24,173 bases of DNA from a virus. Shown piece by piece: positions 15,507 through 22,390 of this stretch (position 1 is the first letter of the stretch; every line of letters starts with the position of its first letter). Position numbers and translations under genes: made by a program. The stretch spans positions 1 through 24,173 of the IMG/VR virus record IMGVR_UViG_3300028573_000054. One strand, 5' to 3'. The notes under the pieces were generated by a model that searched no databases, was not told the origin of the DNA, and saw only the letters and a list, made by a program, of their open reading frames with translations.

Positions 15507-15535
15507 AATGTATCACCGTGACCGGTCACAGTCAA
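15507..15535 (-). promoter_or_regulatory. Sigma70-type promoter of the RHH-like gene
   Basis: Reading the minus strand: TTGACT (15535-15530), a 17-base spacer, then TACATT (15512-15507). Spacing and both hexamers are close to consensus. The expected start of transcription is at or within a few bases of the ATG at 15500. Confidence 0.7.
15518..15529. promoter_or_regulatory. Palindromic operator in the promoter spacer
   Basis: GTGACCGGTCAC is a perfect 12-base palindrome filling most of the spacer between the -35 and -10 boxes. It extends imperfectly to 22 bases (18 symmetric). A protein bound here would block RNA polymerase. The adjacent RHH-like protein is the obvious candidate. I saw no second perfect copy in the window. 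Confidence 0.6.
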
Positions 15536-15596
15536 GTGCGTGTTTTCAGTGGATGCGTCCCCCACGGCTACAGGGGTACTACGCCGCTACCGGTTG

Positions 15597-15785
15597 TCAT
15601 TTCGCATCACCTCCTTCGATAAGCGCTTTGGGGTGTTTGGGTCGCCTAGCGAGTTCAGGGAAAGCGGCGCGTAGCGCCTTCTCAGCCTGATACCGCCTAC
15701 CAGACTCGCCGAGAGGATCGCAGACGGCCGCGTCCACCGTTTCGTTGACGAAGGCTATGAACGCTTCAAATTGCTCACTGGTCAT
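15597..15785 (-). CDS. 62-aa hypothetical protein
   Basis: Starts at the ATG in a TAATG overlap with the preceding gene. Sequence begins MTSEQFEAFIAFVNETVDAAV, all helical, then basic (RRYQAEKALRAAF, RRPKHPK). A longer in-frame start at 15824 is rejected because of the overlap. The last gene before the 97-base promoter gap. Confidence 0.55.
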   Translation of the reverse strand: MTSEQFEAFIAFVNETVDAAVCDPLGESGRRYQAEKALRAAFPELARRPKHPKALIEGGDAK

Positions 15786-15982
15786 TACTTGCCGTCCTGT
15801 GGTTGATGTCGCCTTCGCAACCATTCTGCGCGCGCCTTCTGGCTAGCCTTCCAGCGCTCCCCATCGGCCCTCAGCTCTTCAGCCGGCACCGCCTTGTCGG
15901 CAACGTAGTCCCACACCCATAGGCGTCCCTGGATGCGCATCTGGCCGTAGAGCTTGCATAGGTTGCGGAGGCCGTTACCCAT
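15785..15982 (-). CDS. 65-aa hypothetical protein
   Basis: Begins MGNGLRNLCKLYGQMRIQG, with a start inside the end of the preceding gene. It contains a LWVWDYVADKAVP strand and a basic helix rich in Trp/Arg (ERWKASQKARAEWLRRRHQ). The layout is typical of small phage proteins that bind a partner or DNA, with no recognised family. Confidence 0.55.
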   Translation of the reverse strand: MGNGLRNLCKLYGQMRIQGRLWVWDYVADKAVPAEELRADGERWKASQKARAEWLRRRHQPQDGK

Positions 15983-16307
15983 GGTTGTCCTTCGTGGGGT
16001 GGGATGAGGTATACCAGCCATGGAATGGAGCCTCCTTTCGTGGCGGAACCTTCCAAAATTCCGCCCACAGAATGTTGTGGGCGGAATCCTCTGTCACGCG
16101 CACATACCGCATGCCTTCCTTGTGCCACGACTCCATCTGCTCGCTAATCCATGCGCGCCGGTCGACACATTTATCGATTGCGCTGTCGGGTCTCTGAGGA
16201 ATCCACACCGCAAACACTGTGCATCGATGTAGATCGACCCCATGAGATGCAGTGATCTCGATATCAATGGGGAATTCTTCTGTAGGTTTAAAGTTAACGG
16301 TTTCCAT
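15975..16307 (-). CDS. 110-aa hypothetical protein
   Basis: ATG at 16307 chosen; a GTG three codons upstream is possible. A beta strand (FPIDIEITASHGVDLHRCTVFAVWIP) is described in two parts: FPIDIEITASHG and CTVFAVWIP. The C-terminal half is Trp/Lys-rich (ILWAEFWKVPPRKEAPFHGW). Soluble, function unknown. Overlaps the upstream gene by 14 bases and the downstream by 8. Confidence 0.6.
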   Translation of the reverse strand: METVNFKPTEEFPIDIEITASHGVDLHRCTVFAVWIPQRPDSAIDKCVDRRAWISEQMESWHKEGMRYVRVTEDSAHNILWAEFWKVPPRKEAPFHGWYTSSHPTKDNHG

Positions 16308-16488
16308 TGCCGTCACCTGCGCTGTCCCGAGAGTCGCACTTGGCTTCGATCAGCATTGCTATTGCGCGCACGATGGCATCGGCAAACCGCTCCTGCTGGG
16401 CTGGAGTCGAGTCGTCATTGGTGATGCCATCAATAGCCACTGGCAACACTTGCCGTAAAAAATCGCGAGCCTCGCTCTCTCTGGTCAT
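16294..16488 (-). CDS. 64-aa hypothetical helical protein
   Basis: ATGA overlap with the upstream 39-aa membrane gene. Two predicted helices (REARDFLRQVLPVAIDG approximately, and QQERFADAIVRAIAMLIEA) and a disordered Asp/Gly/Asn tail. No recognised domain. Confidence 0.5.
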   Translation of the reverse strand: MTRESEARDFLRQVLPVAIDGITNDDSTPAQQERFADAIVRAIAMLIEAKCDSRDSAGDGNGNR

Positions 16489-16604
16489 GGGTGTTTATCC
16501 GATCCATTGTCCGATCTGCCTTTCTTATAGCCAGCATAGAAGCCGCAGAGCCAGACGAAGATTCCCGCTAGTAGCGAAAACCCAAGTTGCACATCAAGTG
16601 GCAT
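16485..16604 (-). CDS. 39-aa single-TM protein
   Basis: Starts MPLDVQLGFSLLAGIFVW after GGAGG at a good distance, with one membrane segment (GFSLLAGIFVWLCGFYAGY) and a basic/polar tail (KKGRSDNGSDKHP). Topology is likely N-out/C-in. One of several micro-membrane proteins in this cluster. The longer frame from 16763 is a shadow. Confidence 0.6.
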   Translation of the reverse strand: MPLDVQLGFSLLAGIFVWLCGFYAGYKKGRSDNGSDKHP

Positions 16605-16606
16605 TG

Positions 16607-16837
16607 TTAGCGCCTCCAGAGCAACAGAGCTATGATGATCCATAGTAAATCTCGCTCGGTGAGCTGTTGTGCCCATGGACCAATCCACCTGCACAGTGCA
16701 ATCACGCATCCTAGAAGTAACAGCCAGAAGCACCAAACAGCGAGCGGCCGGACGAACTTCCATGATTCCTCGGATTCTTCTCGTGTGCTCCGCGTGGGTC
16801 CGGCGCCTTCATAGATCAGTTTAAATAGCCAGTTCAT
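16607..16837 (-). CDS. 76-aa two-TM protein
   Basis: ATG preceded by GGAG. N-terminal MNWLFKLIYEGAGP, then a charged loop (RSTREESEESWK), a long membrane segment (LAVWCFWLLLLGCVIALCRW) and a second at the C-terminus (LLWIIIALLLW). Possibly a superinfection-exclusion or holin-like membrane protein; function not shown by the sequence. Confidence 0.6.
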   Translation of the reverse strand: MNWLFKLIYEGAGPTRSTREESEESWKFVRPLAVWCFWLLLLGCVIALCRWIGPWAQQLTERDLLWIIIALLLWRR

Positions 16838-16860
16838 CGCTTCTCCGTCGCACTATGTGA

Positions 16861-17103
16861 TCAGCGAACTACCCGCAGCTTCGGCTTACCGACGACTCGC
16901 GTCTTCCTGCGCTTGCGTGTGTTCTTGGCGATCTGGTCCAGCTTGCGCGGGACCTCAATGAAGTTCGGGCACTGCAAGACACGGTTGAGCGCTTGTAGTT
17001 CCTCGCGGATATCGGTCAATACCGATACGATGGCCTGATTCCAACTGTAGCCGCCACCCTTATCGGGCTGTTCGTTCCACTGCCAGTTTCGAGTTCTTCT
17101 CAT
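16861..17103 (-). CDS. 80-aa basic protein
   Basis: ATG after GAGGTAATC. An N-terminal Trp/Arg region, a central amphipathic helix (AIVSVLTDIREELQALNRVL) and a very basic C-terminus (KNTRKRRKTRVVGKPKLRVV) that suggests nucleic-acid contact. Not a recognised family. Confidence 0.6.
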   Translation of the reverse strand: MRRTRNWQWNEQPDKGGGYSWNQAIVSVLTDIREELQALNRVLQCPNFIEVPRKLDQIAKNTRKRRKTRVVGKPKLRVVR

Positions 17104-17117
17104 GATTACCTCAGTCT

Positions 17118-17294
17118 CTAAGGGGTTTTCTTCAGTGAATAGAACGCCACGGTCACCTGGGCGCCGTTCGCGAGCTCAATCCGGTAGCGCCCACTAGCCG
17201 TCCGACGCAGGATCGTCGCGGGTATGTCCTGGTAGCGGTGTGAGCCAAGATGCTTCTCGTAGAGCACGCGGTCGCCTTGTTTAAAATCGCTCAT
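17118..17294 (-). CDS. 58-aa small beta protein (SH3/KOW-like composition)
   Basis: ATGA overlap with the upstream 62-aa gene. The sequence pattern GDRVLYEKHLGS, ATILRRTASGRYRIELANG and AQVTVAFYSLKK is alternating beta with turns, as in small SH3-like barrels. Function unknown; too short to appear among the longer reading frames. Confidence 0.55.
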   Translation of the reverse strand: MSDFKQGDRVLYEKHLGSHRYQDIPATILRRTASGRYRIELANGAQVTVAFYSLKKTP

Positions 17295-17479
17295 GACTGA
17301 CCCGAGGATGTATTGGATGCGCGTCTTCGCTCAGCGAGAATTCGCCAGCACTCCTGGCAATTGGTCATCGGTTTGTGCGTAGACATCATGACGGCATCGC
17401 CTGTCGTCGGCTTCACTCGGCATAGGGCGCCGTACCAATCCCCCTCGCGCACCGGGCCGTAGTGCGTTACGTGACTCAC
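17291..17479 (-). CDS. 62-aa Cys-containing hypothetical protein
   Basis: GTG start in a GTGA overlap with the Gp37/Gp68 gene. Contains HYGPVREGDWYGALCRV and later NCQECWRILAERR; one Cys and a C-x2-C could form a zinc site. Small proteins of this pattern occur in phage early regions. The longer start at 17560 is rejected because of the overlap. Confidence 0.55.
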   Translation of the reverse strand: MSHVTHYGPVREGDWYGALCRVKPTTGDAVMMSTHKPMTNCQECWRILAERRRASNTSSGQS

Positions 17480-18348
17480 CCTTCGCTCCCGGAACAGTTT
17501 ATGGAATGTGCGCTTCTCGGGAACTCTCTGACGCGTAGGTACATGGGGAAGTGATCCCAATTCTTGAACTCGTGCCAGTTAGCCTGCGAGCCCTGCTTCA
17601 TGAAGAACGCGACGCCAGCATCCTGGCAATCGACACGGAGCTTCTCCGCCCAATCGGCCTCCATGGGTCGCGCACGCGGGCCGCTCTCGCCGCCACAGAT
17701 GACCCAATTGATAGATGGTTGCTCGACGACTTGTCCTACGCACGAATACTCATCGCCATTCAGCGCGCAGAGATCGTCCCTACAGTCCTCCGAATGAGTG
17801 AAGTACTCCGAGCAGAGCCACTCGCGATCTAGCAGGATGTGACTGATCAGTGGCTCACAGGACAGGAAGCGAACCGCGGCCGGGACCCTGAGCAACTTAG
17901 GGATATCGCGGTCCGCTTCCTCCTGGTTGACCACTGTGGCGCCTATCCAGACATTCGGATATCCGTCACCCCAATCAGCCGGTAGCATGCGAGGCGCATT
18001 GCCGATCCGCTTCGTCAGGAGTAGCCAGTCGAGTTCCGGCGTCTCGCGGATCAGATTCCACAGCCGCGCGCGCGGTACCTCGACGGATACGTGATTGTCG
18101 AAGACGTCGGCCATTGAGTTCGTGAACACGCGGGGCCTGCGGCCATTCGCCTTGCGTGCCCACTTCAGCGGCTCACGCCAGTGCGCGTCACTAAAGAGGC
18201 GCCTCGAGCCGGTCCATAAGTGATCCATACCAAGGCGGTGCGCCCACGTGGCCGCGTAGCATTCGTCGCAGGCGGGCGAGATTCGATCGCAACCCCACCA
18301 GGCGTTGAAAGTATGGTCACACCATTCAATGGCAGTGTTCTCAGCCAC
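17476..18348 (-). CDS. Phage Gp37/Gp68 family protein (DUF5131), radical-SAM-like
   Basis: A 290-residue protein. The N-terminus has IEWCDHTFNAWWGC followed by C-D-x-x-S-x-x-C-x-x-C-Y: C20, C27 and C30 in a C-x6-C-x2-C arrangement resembling radical-SAM clusters. Other family marks are VFTNSMADVFD, LDWLLLTKR, WIGATVVNQ, FLSCEPL, WVICGGESG and FFMKQGSQANW. The family is frequent in phage and mobile elements, with substrate unknown. GTG start with GGGAG upstream, overlapping the winged-helix-like gene by 8 bases. Confidence 0.85.
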   Translation of the reverse strand: MAENTAIEWCDHTFNAWWGCDRISPACDECYAATWAHRLGMDHLWTGSRRLFSDAHWREPLKWARKANGRRPRVFTNSMADVFDNHVSVEVPRARLWNLIRETPELDWLLLTKRIGNAPRMLPADWGDGYPNVWIGATVVNQEEADRDIPKLLRVPAAVRFLSCEPLISHILLDREWLCSEYFTHSEDCRDDLCALNGDEYSCVGQVVEQPSINWVICGGESGPRARPMEADWAEKLRVDCQDAGVAFFMKQGSQANWHEFKNWDHFPMYLRVREFPRSAHSINCSGSEG

Positions 18349-18592
18349 CTTGTTCTCCCGAGTGCTGTTTGGCGCTTCTCACTTGCCACTGTCGGTTCAC
18401 AAATTCGATAAACCCGGCTTTGCGCTGTCTCTGCAGCCATCGGTCAACAGTACGCATCGACTCCGGACCGTCAGGCACACCTGCTCGCTCTGCCACAATC
18501 TCGAGTTGCGAGGCAGTAGCCGGACCATTGTCCAACCGAGCGCAGAGCGCCTCGAACACGCTATGCGGTACTTCAAACCCATGGACCTTCAC
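18341..18592 (-). CDS. 83-aa winged-helix-like protein
   Basis: GTG start in a GTGA overlap. The pattern of a helix (SVFEALCARLDNG), a helix-turn-helix (TASQLEIVAERAGVP, RTVDRWLQRQRKAG) and a strand pair (FIEFVNRQWQVR) suits a small winged-helix DNA-binding domain. Possibly a replication or regulatory accessory. It directly precedes the Gp37/Gp68 gene. Confidence 0.5.
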   Translation of the reverse strand: MKVHGFEVPHSVFEALCARLDNGPATASQLEIVAERAGVPDGPESMRTVDRWLQRQRKAGFIEFVNRQWQVRSAKQHSGEQGG

Positions 18593-18828
18593 GACTGTTC
18601 TCCCGTCTTGCCCTTGGGAAAGCAGGGCTTGCGACCCATGCAGCGCACCCCCACGACGTATTTGAACTCTCCAGCGCCGGGCCACTGCTCGATTTGCACG
18701 CCACCGATCACAAGGATGGAGCCCTTCTTGGACTCAACATAGCGAATGATGGCGCGGTAGAGTTGGCTCGTCGGATCACGTCCGAGGATCTTTCTATGCT
18801 TCGCCTTCGACTTATTTTTGGCTTTCAT
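18589..18828 (-). CDS. 79-aa basic hypothetical protein
   Basis: ATG preceded by a weak AGAAAG. Lys-rich N-terminus (KAKNKSKAKHRK), a helix (LYRAIIRYVESKK), a beta segment (SILVIGGVQIEQW, YVVGVRCMG) and a Lys/Gly tail. The longer start at 18921 would overlap the 49-aa membrane gene out of frame and is rejected. GTGA overlap with the winged-helix-like gene. Confidence 0.55.
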   Translation of the reverse strand: MKAKNKSKAKHRKILGRDPTSQLYRAIIRYVESKKGSILVIGGVQIEQWPGAGEFKYVVGVRCMGRKPCFPKGKTGEQS

Positions 18829-18844
18829 ATGGGCGCTTTCTCGC

Positions 18845-18994
18845 TCACGGGTTGCATTTGATATGCCAGATAAGTCCAGCCTCCCCGGACTTCTGACATT
18901 GACGATAAATGTCCCTATCATGAGCTATGACTCCCACAGTCACGGCGACCATCCATATCAAGTGAATTCTCCAATCTGATAGAAGACTTATCAT
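18845..18994 (-). CDS. 49-aa single-TM small protein
   Basis: Starts in an ATGA overlap with the upstream 213-aa gene. Sequence MISLLSDWRIHLIWMVAVTV then GVIAHDRD, and a Cys-containing tail (YRQCQKSG, HIKCNP). One membrane segment (LIWMVAVTVGVIA). C-out topology with two Cys could allow a disulfide. Not a recognised family. Confidence 0.55.
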   Translation of the reverse strand: MISLLSDWRIHLIWMVAVTVGVIAHDRDIYRQCQKSGEAGLIWHIKCNP

Positions 18995-19632
18995 TGTTGG
19001 TCACCCTTCCCGTTCACGGCGCCGCAGTCGCAGGCTAGACGCACAACTTCACCGGCTGGCGTAAACCAGCGTGCGCATGTCGAGCTGTGTATGACGCCGT
19101 TCTCGTCGCTCAACGGAGCTCGAATAGGCAGATCCGAGGCTTTCTCCGGTTGTCGCACACCTTTGATGCCTGCAGCCCAAAGTGCCGGTGCACAGGCCGG
19201 ACACGTGCAGGGTGCAGAGTGGCGATCCTTTGTTTCCACGGGTGGCGTATCTCCCCATAGAAAGGATTTTGCATCGTGCAGCCAGCCGTCATCGTTTGGA
19301 AACTGACTGACAGCCCGCTCTAGAAGATGCCGAGTGCTACTGAGTCCCTTCGTCTCGTTGGCGCCTATTGCGCCTTTAATACGACGCCACTCATCAGGAG
19401 TTAGGCTCGCGACTTCGTCGCCGCTTTCCAGCAGCAAGTCGATGTGCCTGACGATTTCCGCTACCGTTTTTGAGGCGGCCGGTTGCGTCTCGTTAGCAAA
19501 CTCTCCTACCAACACCTCATTCAGGTGGCGGTGAATGGCGTTCATCTCTTCAGTCGTCACGGCCCTGTTAAACACCAGCTCGTGAGCCATGTGATCGTGA
19601 TCGATGGGCCGAAGTGAGACGGCCAGTAACAT
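18991..19632 (-). CDS. 213-aa hypothetical protein with Cys clusters
   Basis: ATG at 19632 chosen because AAAGGAGAT lies just upstream; the longer start at 19725 is rejected. The N-terminal ~60 residues resemble a small ferredoxin-like beta-alpha segment (MLLAVSLRPIDHDHMAHELVF), split here as MLLAVSLRP and HELVFNRAVTTEEM. A helical middle (AEIVRHIDLLLESG, DEWRRIKGAIG) follows, then CTCPACAP and a C-terminal STCARWF plus LACDCG, giving Cys patterns that could bind metal. Function unknown. Confidence 0.6.
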   Translation of the reverse strand: MLLAVSLRPIDHDHMAHELVFNRAVTTEEMNAIHRHLNEVLVGEFANETQPAASKTVAEIVRHIDLLLESGDEVASLTPDEWRRIKGAIGANETKGLSSTRHLLERAVSQFPNDDGWLHDAKSFLWGDTPPVETKDRHSAPCTCPACAPALWAAGIKGVRQPEKASDLPIRAPLSDENGVIHSSTCARWFTPAGEVVRLACDCGAVNGKGDQQ

Positions 19633-19654
19633 GATTATCTCCTTTGAGGTGGGA

Positions 19655-19900
19655 TCAGTAGCCACGGCCACTCCGATGCGGGATGACAGGACGCCCGCGC
19701 GTTGGGTCTTTCTCGTACGCCTCACAAGCCTGCCAGTAGGCGATCCATGACTCGTTAGGCAGCGGACTGTTACCCGGCAACTTCCAGCCCTTGCTGGCGG
19801 CGAGGTTCTGCCACTTCTGGAACTCGGCCAGATTGCGCGCGAGGAGTTGGCGCTTCTCCAGGTCGGTCATCTCATCCTTGGAAGGGTTCCGCTCAGTCAT
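19655..19900 (-). CDS. 81-aa hypothetical protein
   Basis: ATG at 19900 overlaps the end of the upstream gene by 8 bases. Helical first half (LEKRQLLARNLAEFQKWQNLA) and a Trp/Tyr-rich second half (NESWIAYWQACEAYEKDP), split at its natural turn GWKLPG. Ends GRGY. No recognised domain. Confidence 0.55.
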   Translation of the reverse strand: MTERNPSKDEMTDLEKRQLLARNLAEFQKWQNLAASKGWKLPGNSPLPNESWIAYWQACEAYEKDPTRGRPVIPHRSGRGY

Positions 19901-20174
19901 GACTCACCACGTGGAAACTAGGAACGGCCTCGCGATCGACGGTCACGTTGTGAACAGCTCCATCAATGACGATTGCGAACTCGATGGGCCACTTGGACTC
20001 CCAGCCGTAGTGCTGGGTGTGGAAGTCCTCTGCGACTGCCTCAGCGATTTCATCAACCGTAGACTCGGGATTGCAGTCGACCGCATAGGCATGCTCGCGG
20101 CAACCGCCGTACTTCGGGCGCCAGTAGGTGACGTTCATCAGATCTGCAGATGGCGCTTCAGAATGCGATGTCAT
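19893..20174 (-). CDS. 93-aa hypothetical protein
   Basis: ATG at 20174 with GGAGG a few bases upstream; it overlaps the preceding gene by 17 bases. A Trp/Tyr/Cys region (VTYWRPKYGGCREHAYAV), a helix (STVDEIAEAVAEDFHTQHYG) and a strand pair (PIEFAIVIDGAVHNVTVD). Small soluble phage protein with no recognised domain. Confidence 0.6.
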   Translation of the reverse strand: MTSHSEAPSADLMNVTYWRPKYGGCREHAYAVDCNPESTVDEIAEAVAEDFHTQHYGWESKWPIEFAIVIDGAVHNVTVDREAVPSFHVVSHD

Positions 20175-20529
20175 CTTCTTCCTCCACTGTCGCTGCAACG
20201 CGCGGTAAAGGTTTGGGCGGCTCAATGCGCTTAACCAGGTCCCATATCGGCTTGCAATTCGCGCAGGGCTCGCTCGTGGCTTCCTCGTCGCTAGGACCGC
20301 TCACGATTTCGCCTGACCCTTGGCAGTCTTCGCACGACTTGGCATGTGCGCGTAGGAACGGAATGCACTCAACGAGACTCCGGCTCTTGTCGTCGAGCTC
20401 GGTCAGCAAGTAGTCGCAGTCCCTACGCCAGCCCTGTGCATGGTTGCTCGGCGCAGTCTGCTCGATTGGATCATTGAGCAGGGCGCGGATCGACTTCATC
20501 CGCTCATCTTCGGTTGGCGCTTCTTTCAT
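20158..20529 (-). CDS. 123-aa protein with DnaJ-type zinc-binding pattern
   Basis: ATG at 20529 in an ATGA overlap. Contains a helical region (RRDCDYLLTELDDKSRSLVE), then CEDCQGSGEIVSG and CANC, a C-x2-C-x-G-x-G ... C-x2-C pattern seen in DnaJ-like zinc fingers. Acidic C-terminus (VEEEDDIAF). Possibly a zinc-dependent adaptor; the longer start at 20634 is a shadow. Confidence 0.6.
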   Translation of the reverse strand: MKEAPTEDERMKSIRALLNDPIEQTAPSNHAQGWRRDCDYLLTELDDKSRSLVECIPFLRAHAKSCEDCQGSGEIVSGPSDEEATSEPCANCKPIWDLVKRIEPPKPLPRVAATVEEEDDIAF

Positions 20530-21017
20530 AGCGACTGCCTCGATTCGAGTGGCTCGACCTGGGTTAGCGGGTCCTGATGTTTCAGAGCGCGATAGGCGTT
20601 CTGTAGAGGCAGCGCAACGAACAGATCCCAGCACCGCTTCTCTATCTCAACGTTGCGCACGGCATCGATCAGGCCACGTAAGCCGTTCTGAAGCCGAACA
20701 GTCTGTTTGTCGATGGCATCCCATTCCTCGCGTGTGAAGGGTGACTCATTGGCTTGCTCACTGATCCCGTCGCAGAGGCGATGGAGGCGCTCAACAGGCG
20801 AGCTATCTCGTGCCCGCTTGACGACGAATTGGCCGTCACAGAAGGCGCTATTGAGCCTGGCAGCCAGTCGCGCAGCCGTCACCCAGCGGAAGCATCGCCA
20901 GATCGGGCCGGTCCCCTCGCCGCACATCACATTCCAGCGCCAGCCGGCACGCACGAGGTGATAGCGGTCCCGATCAGTGGAAGGGTGAATAGGCGTGTTT
21001 GGATGCTCACCGTTCAT
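20526..21017 (-). CDS. 163-aa hypothetical protein
   Basis: ATG at 21017 overlaps the methyltransferase stop (ATGA). An N-terminal Trp/Arg region (YHLVRAGWRWNVMCGEG, IWRCFRWVTAARLAARLN) and a helical C-terminal half (EEWDAIDKQTVRLQNGL, LIDAVRNVEIEKRCWDL). Not a recognised family; co-translated with the methyltransferase. Confidence 0.6.
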   Translation of the reverse strand: MNGEHPNTPIHPSTDRDRYHLVRAGWRWNVMCGEGTGPIWRCFRWVTAARLAARLNSAFCDGQFVVKRARDSSPVERLHRLCDGISEQANESPFTREEWDAIDKQTVRLQNGLRGLIDAVRNVEIEKRCWDLFVALPLQNAYRALKHQDPLTQVEPLESRQSL

Positions 21018-21952
21018 ATCGGCATTCCTATCGTTGTGCGTCGAAGCTCGTGGAGCTCGACGTATTCGGGATTCAATTCGCAACCGATGAAGTGGCGGCC
21101 GAGATCAGTCGCAACTTGGCCAGTGGTCCCGCTGCCCATGAATGGATCGAGCACGATGTCGCCGGGGCCCGCGCTCGCCAGAATACAGGGCTTGATCAGC
21201 TCGGGTGGGAAACAGGCGAAGTGCGCTCCGCTGAACGGCTGGGTCGGTACAGTCCATACCGTGCGTTTATTGCGACCCTGCGCGGTGTAGTCGATTCGGG
21301 CTAGTGTCCGAGGACTGGTACCGGGAGGCCTAGCCGCCGGCGGCTCATCTCGACCTTCTCGACCATTGAGCCGACCGGTGTCTGTCGCCGGCTCCTTGAT
21401 GCTGTCCGCATCGAAGTAGTAGCGCTCCGCCTTGGCAAACAGGAAGAAATACTCATGGGCCTTCGTGGGGCGGTCCGTGACGCTCTCAGGGAGTTGGTTT
21501 GGCTTGTGCCAGATGCAATCTGAGCGCAGCCACCAGCCATCATCTTGGAGCGCGAAGGCGACGCGCCATGGAATGCCGAGAAGATCCTTCGGCTTCGCAC
21601 CCGTGAATCTGCGGCCGCGACCTATCCCGGTGCCGCCATGTAGGGGCCCGACATGCTTTCCGCCCGAAGATCCGCCCCATTTGCCATCGTTCGCGTAGCT
21701 GTCGCCCAGGTTGAGCCACAAGGTTCCGTCGTCGGCGAGGGCCTCGCGTACCAGCCGGAATACCTCGACGAGTGCTTCGATGTACTCACTCGGCGAGGCC
21801 TCGCGCCCGATCTGCCCCGGCATGCCGTAATCACGCAGCCCGAAGTAGGGCGGCGAAGTCACGCACGCCCGGGCCCGAACGCCGTCGGCTGCCATCGCTC
21901 GTAGCAACTCGCGACAATCACCGACGTGCGTTTTGTTGAGCCAGTCCGTCAT
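21014..21952 (-). CDS. Site-specific DNA methyltransferase (beta class, N4-C or N6-A)
   Basis: A 312-residue protein. The catalytic motif TSPPY is at residues 32-36 and precedes the AdoMet-binding DPFMGSGTT at 269-277; this order (motif IV before I) defines the beta class. NLGDSY (81-86), DCIWHK (145-150) and HEYFFLFAK (166-174) fit the family. SPPY is used by both N4-cytosine and N6-adenine enzymes, so the base is not settled. I see no restriction enzyme nearby, so it is likely an orphan methyltransferase that protects phage DNA or marks it. Preceded by GGATAA-type weak ribosome binding site and overlaps the next gene by ATGA. Confidence 0.9.
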   Translation of the reverse strand: MTDWLNKTHVGDCRELLRAMAADGVRARACVTSPPYFGLRDYGMPGQIGREASPSEYIEALVEVFRLVREALADDGTLWLNLGDSYANDGKWGGSSGGKHVGPLHGGTGIGRGRRFTGAKPKDLLGIPWRVAFALQDDGWWLRSDCIWHKPNQLPESVTDRPTKAHEYFFLFAKAERYYFDADSIKEPATDTGRLNGREGRDEPPAARPPGTSPRTLARIDYTAQGRNKRTVWTVPTQPFSGAHFACFPPELIKPCILASAGPGDIVLDPFMGSGTTGQVATDLGRHFIGCELNPEYVELHELRRTTIGMPI

Positions 21953-21976
21953 GTATTTATCCGTTCGGCCAACGGG

Positions 21977-22345
21977 TTAGTACGGCTCGCCTTCGTAGTC
22001 GTCTTGACCACTTGGCTCCGTAGCGGCGATCAGATGATTCCCGCCGACCGAAACCTTCAGCTCTTTGAGTTTCGATTGCGCCTCTTGGATGCGGCGCTCG
22101 AGCTGGCTGATTTCCTCGGTCTGCCGCGCGAGGCGCTCCAGGTCGTGGAGGTTCTTGATGAGCGTGACCTTGTGGCCCTCGCAAATCTCCTCGGCGCGCG
22201 CCTGAAGCTGCTTTGTCGCCTCGATCGCGTCTTCGCCGTCATCCAGCTTCGCGTTGAGGTGCACGTCGCAACGCAGATTCGAGTACTGCTCGTACGGATG
22301 GTTGAAGGTGCGACCGGCTGAGACCTTGATTTCGTCGATTCTCAT
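21977..22345 (-). CDS. 122-aa conserved-type phage coiled-coil protein
   Basis: N-terminal beta part (IDEIKVSAGRTFNHPYEQYS, LRCDVHLNAKLDDG) followed by a long coiled coil (ATKQLQARAEEICE, LERLARQTEEISQLERRIQ). The GRTFNHPYE-YSN pattern is one I recognise from phage small proteins near recombination and replication genes, but function is not established. Ends in Pro-Tyr. The gene lies directly upstream of the methyltransferase. Confidence 0.65.
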   Translation of the reverse strand: MRIDEIKVSAGRTFNHPYEQYSNLRCDVHLNAKLDDGEDAIEATKQLQARAEEICEGHKVTLIKNLHDLERLARQTEEISQLERRIQEAQSKLKELKVSVGGNHLIAATEPSGQDDYEGEPY

Positions 22346-22390
22346 GAACAGGTACCTTTGGTTAGAACATTGAGCGGATACCGCGACCGG

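Noticed and set aside
14159-18841. Exact 13-base repeat ATGGGCGCTTTCT at 14159-14171 and 18829-18841
   Set aside because: Several 13-base matches are expected by chance in 24 kb, although both copies happen to lie at gene starts.
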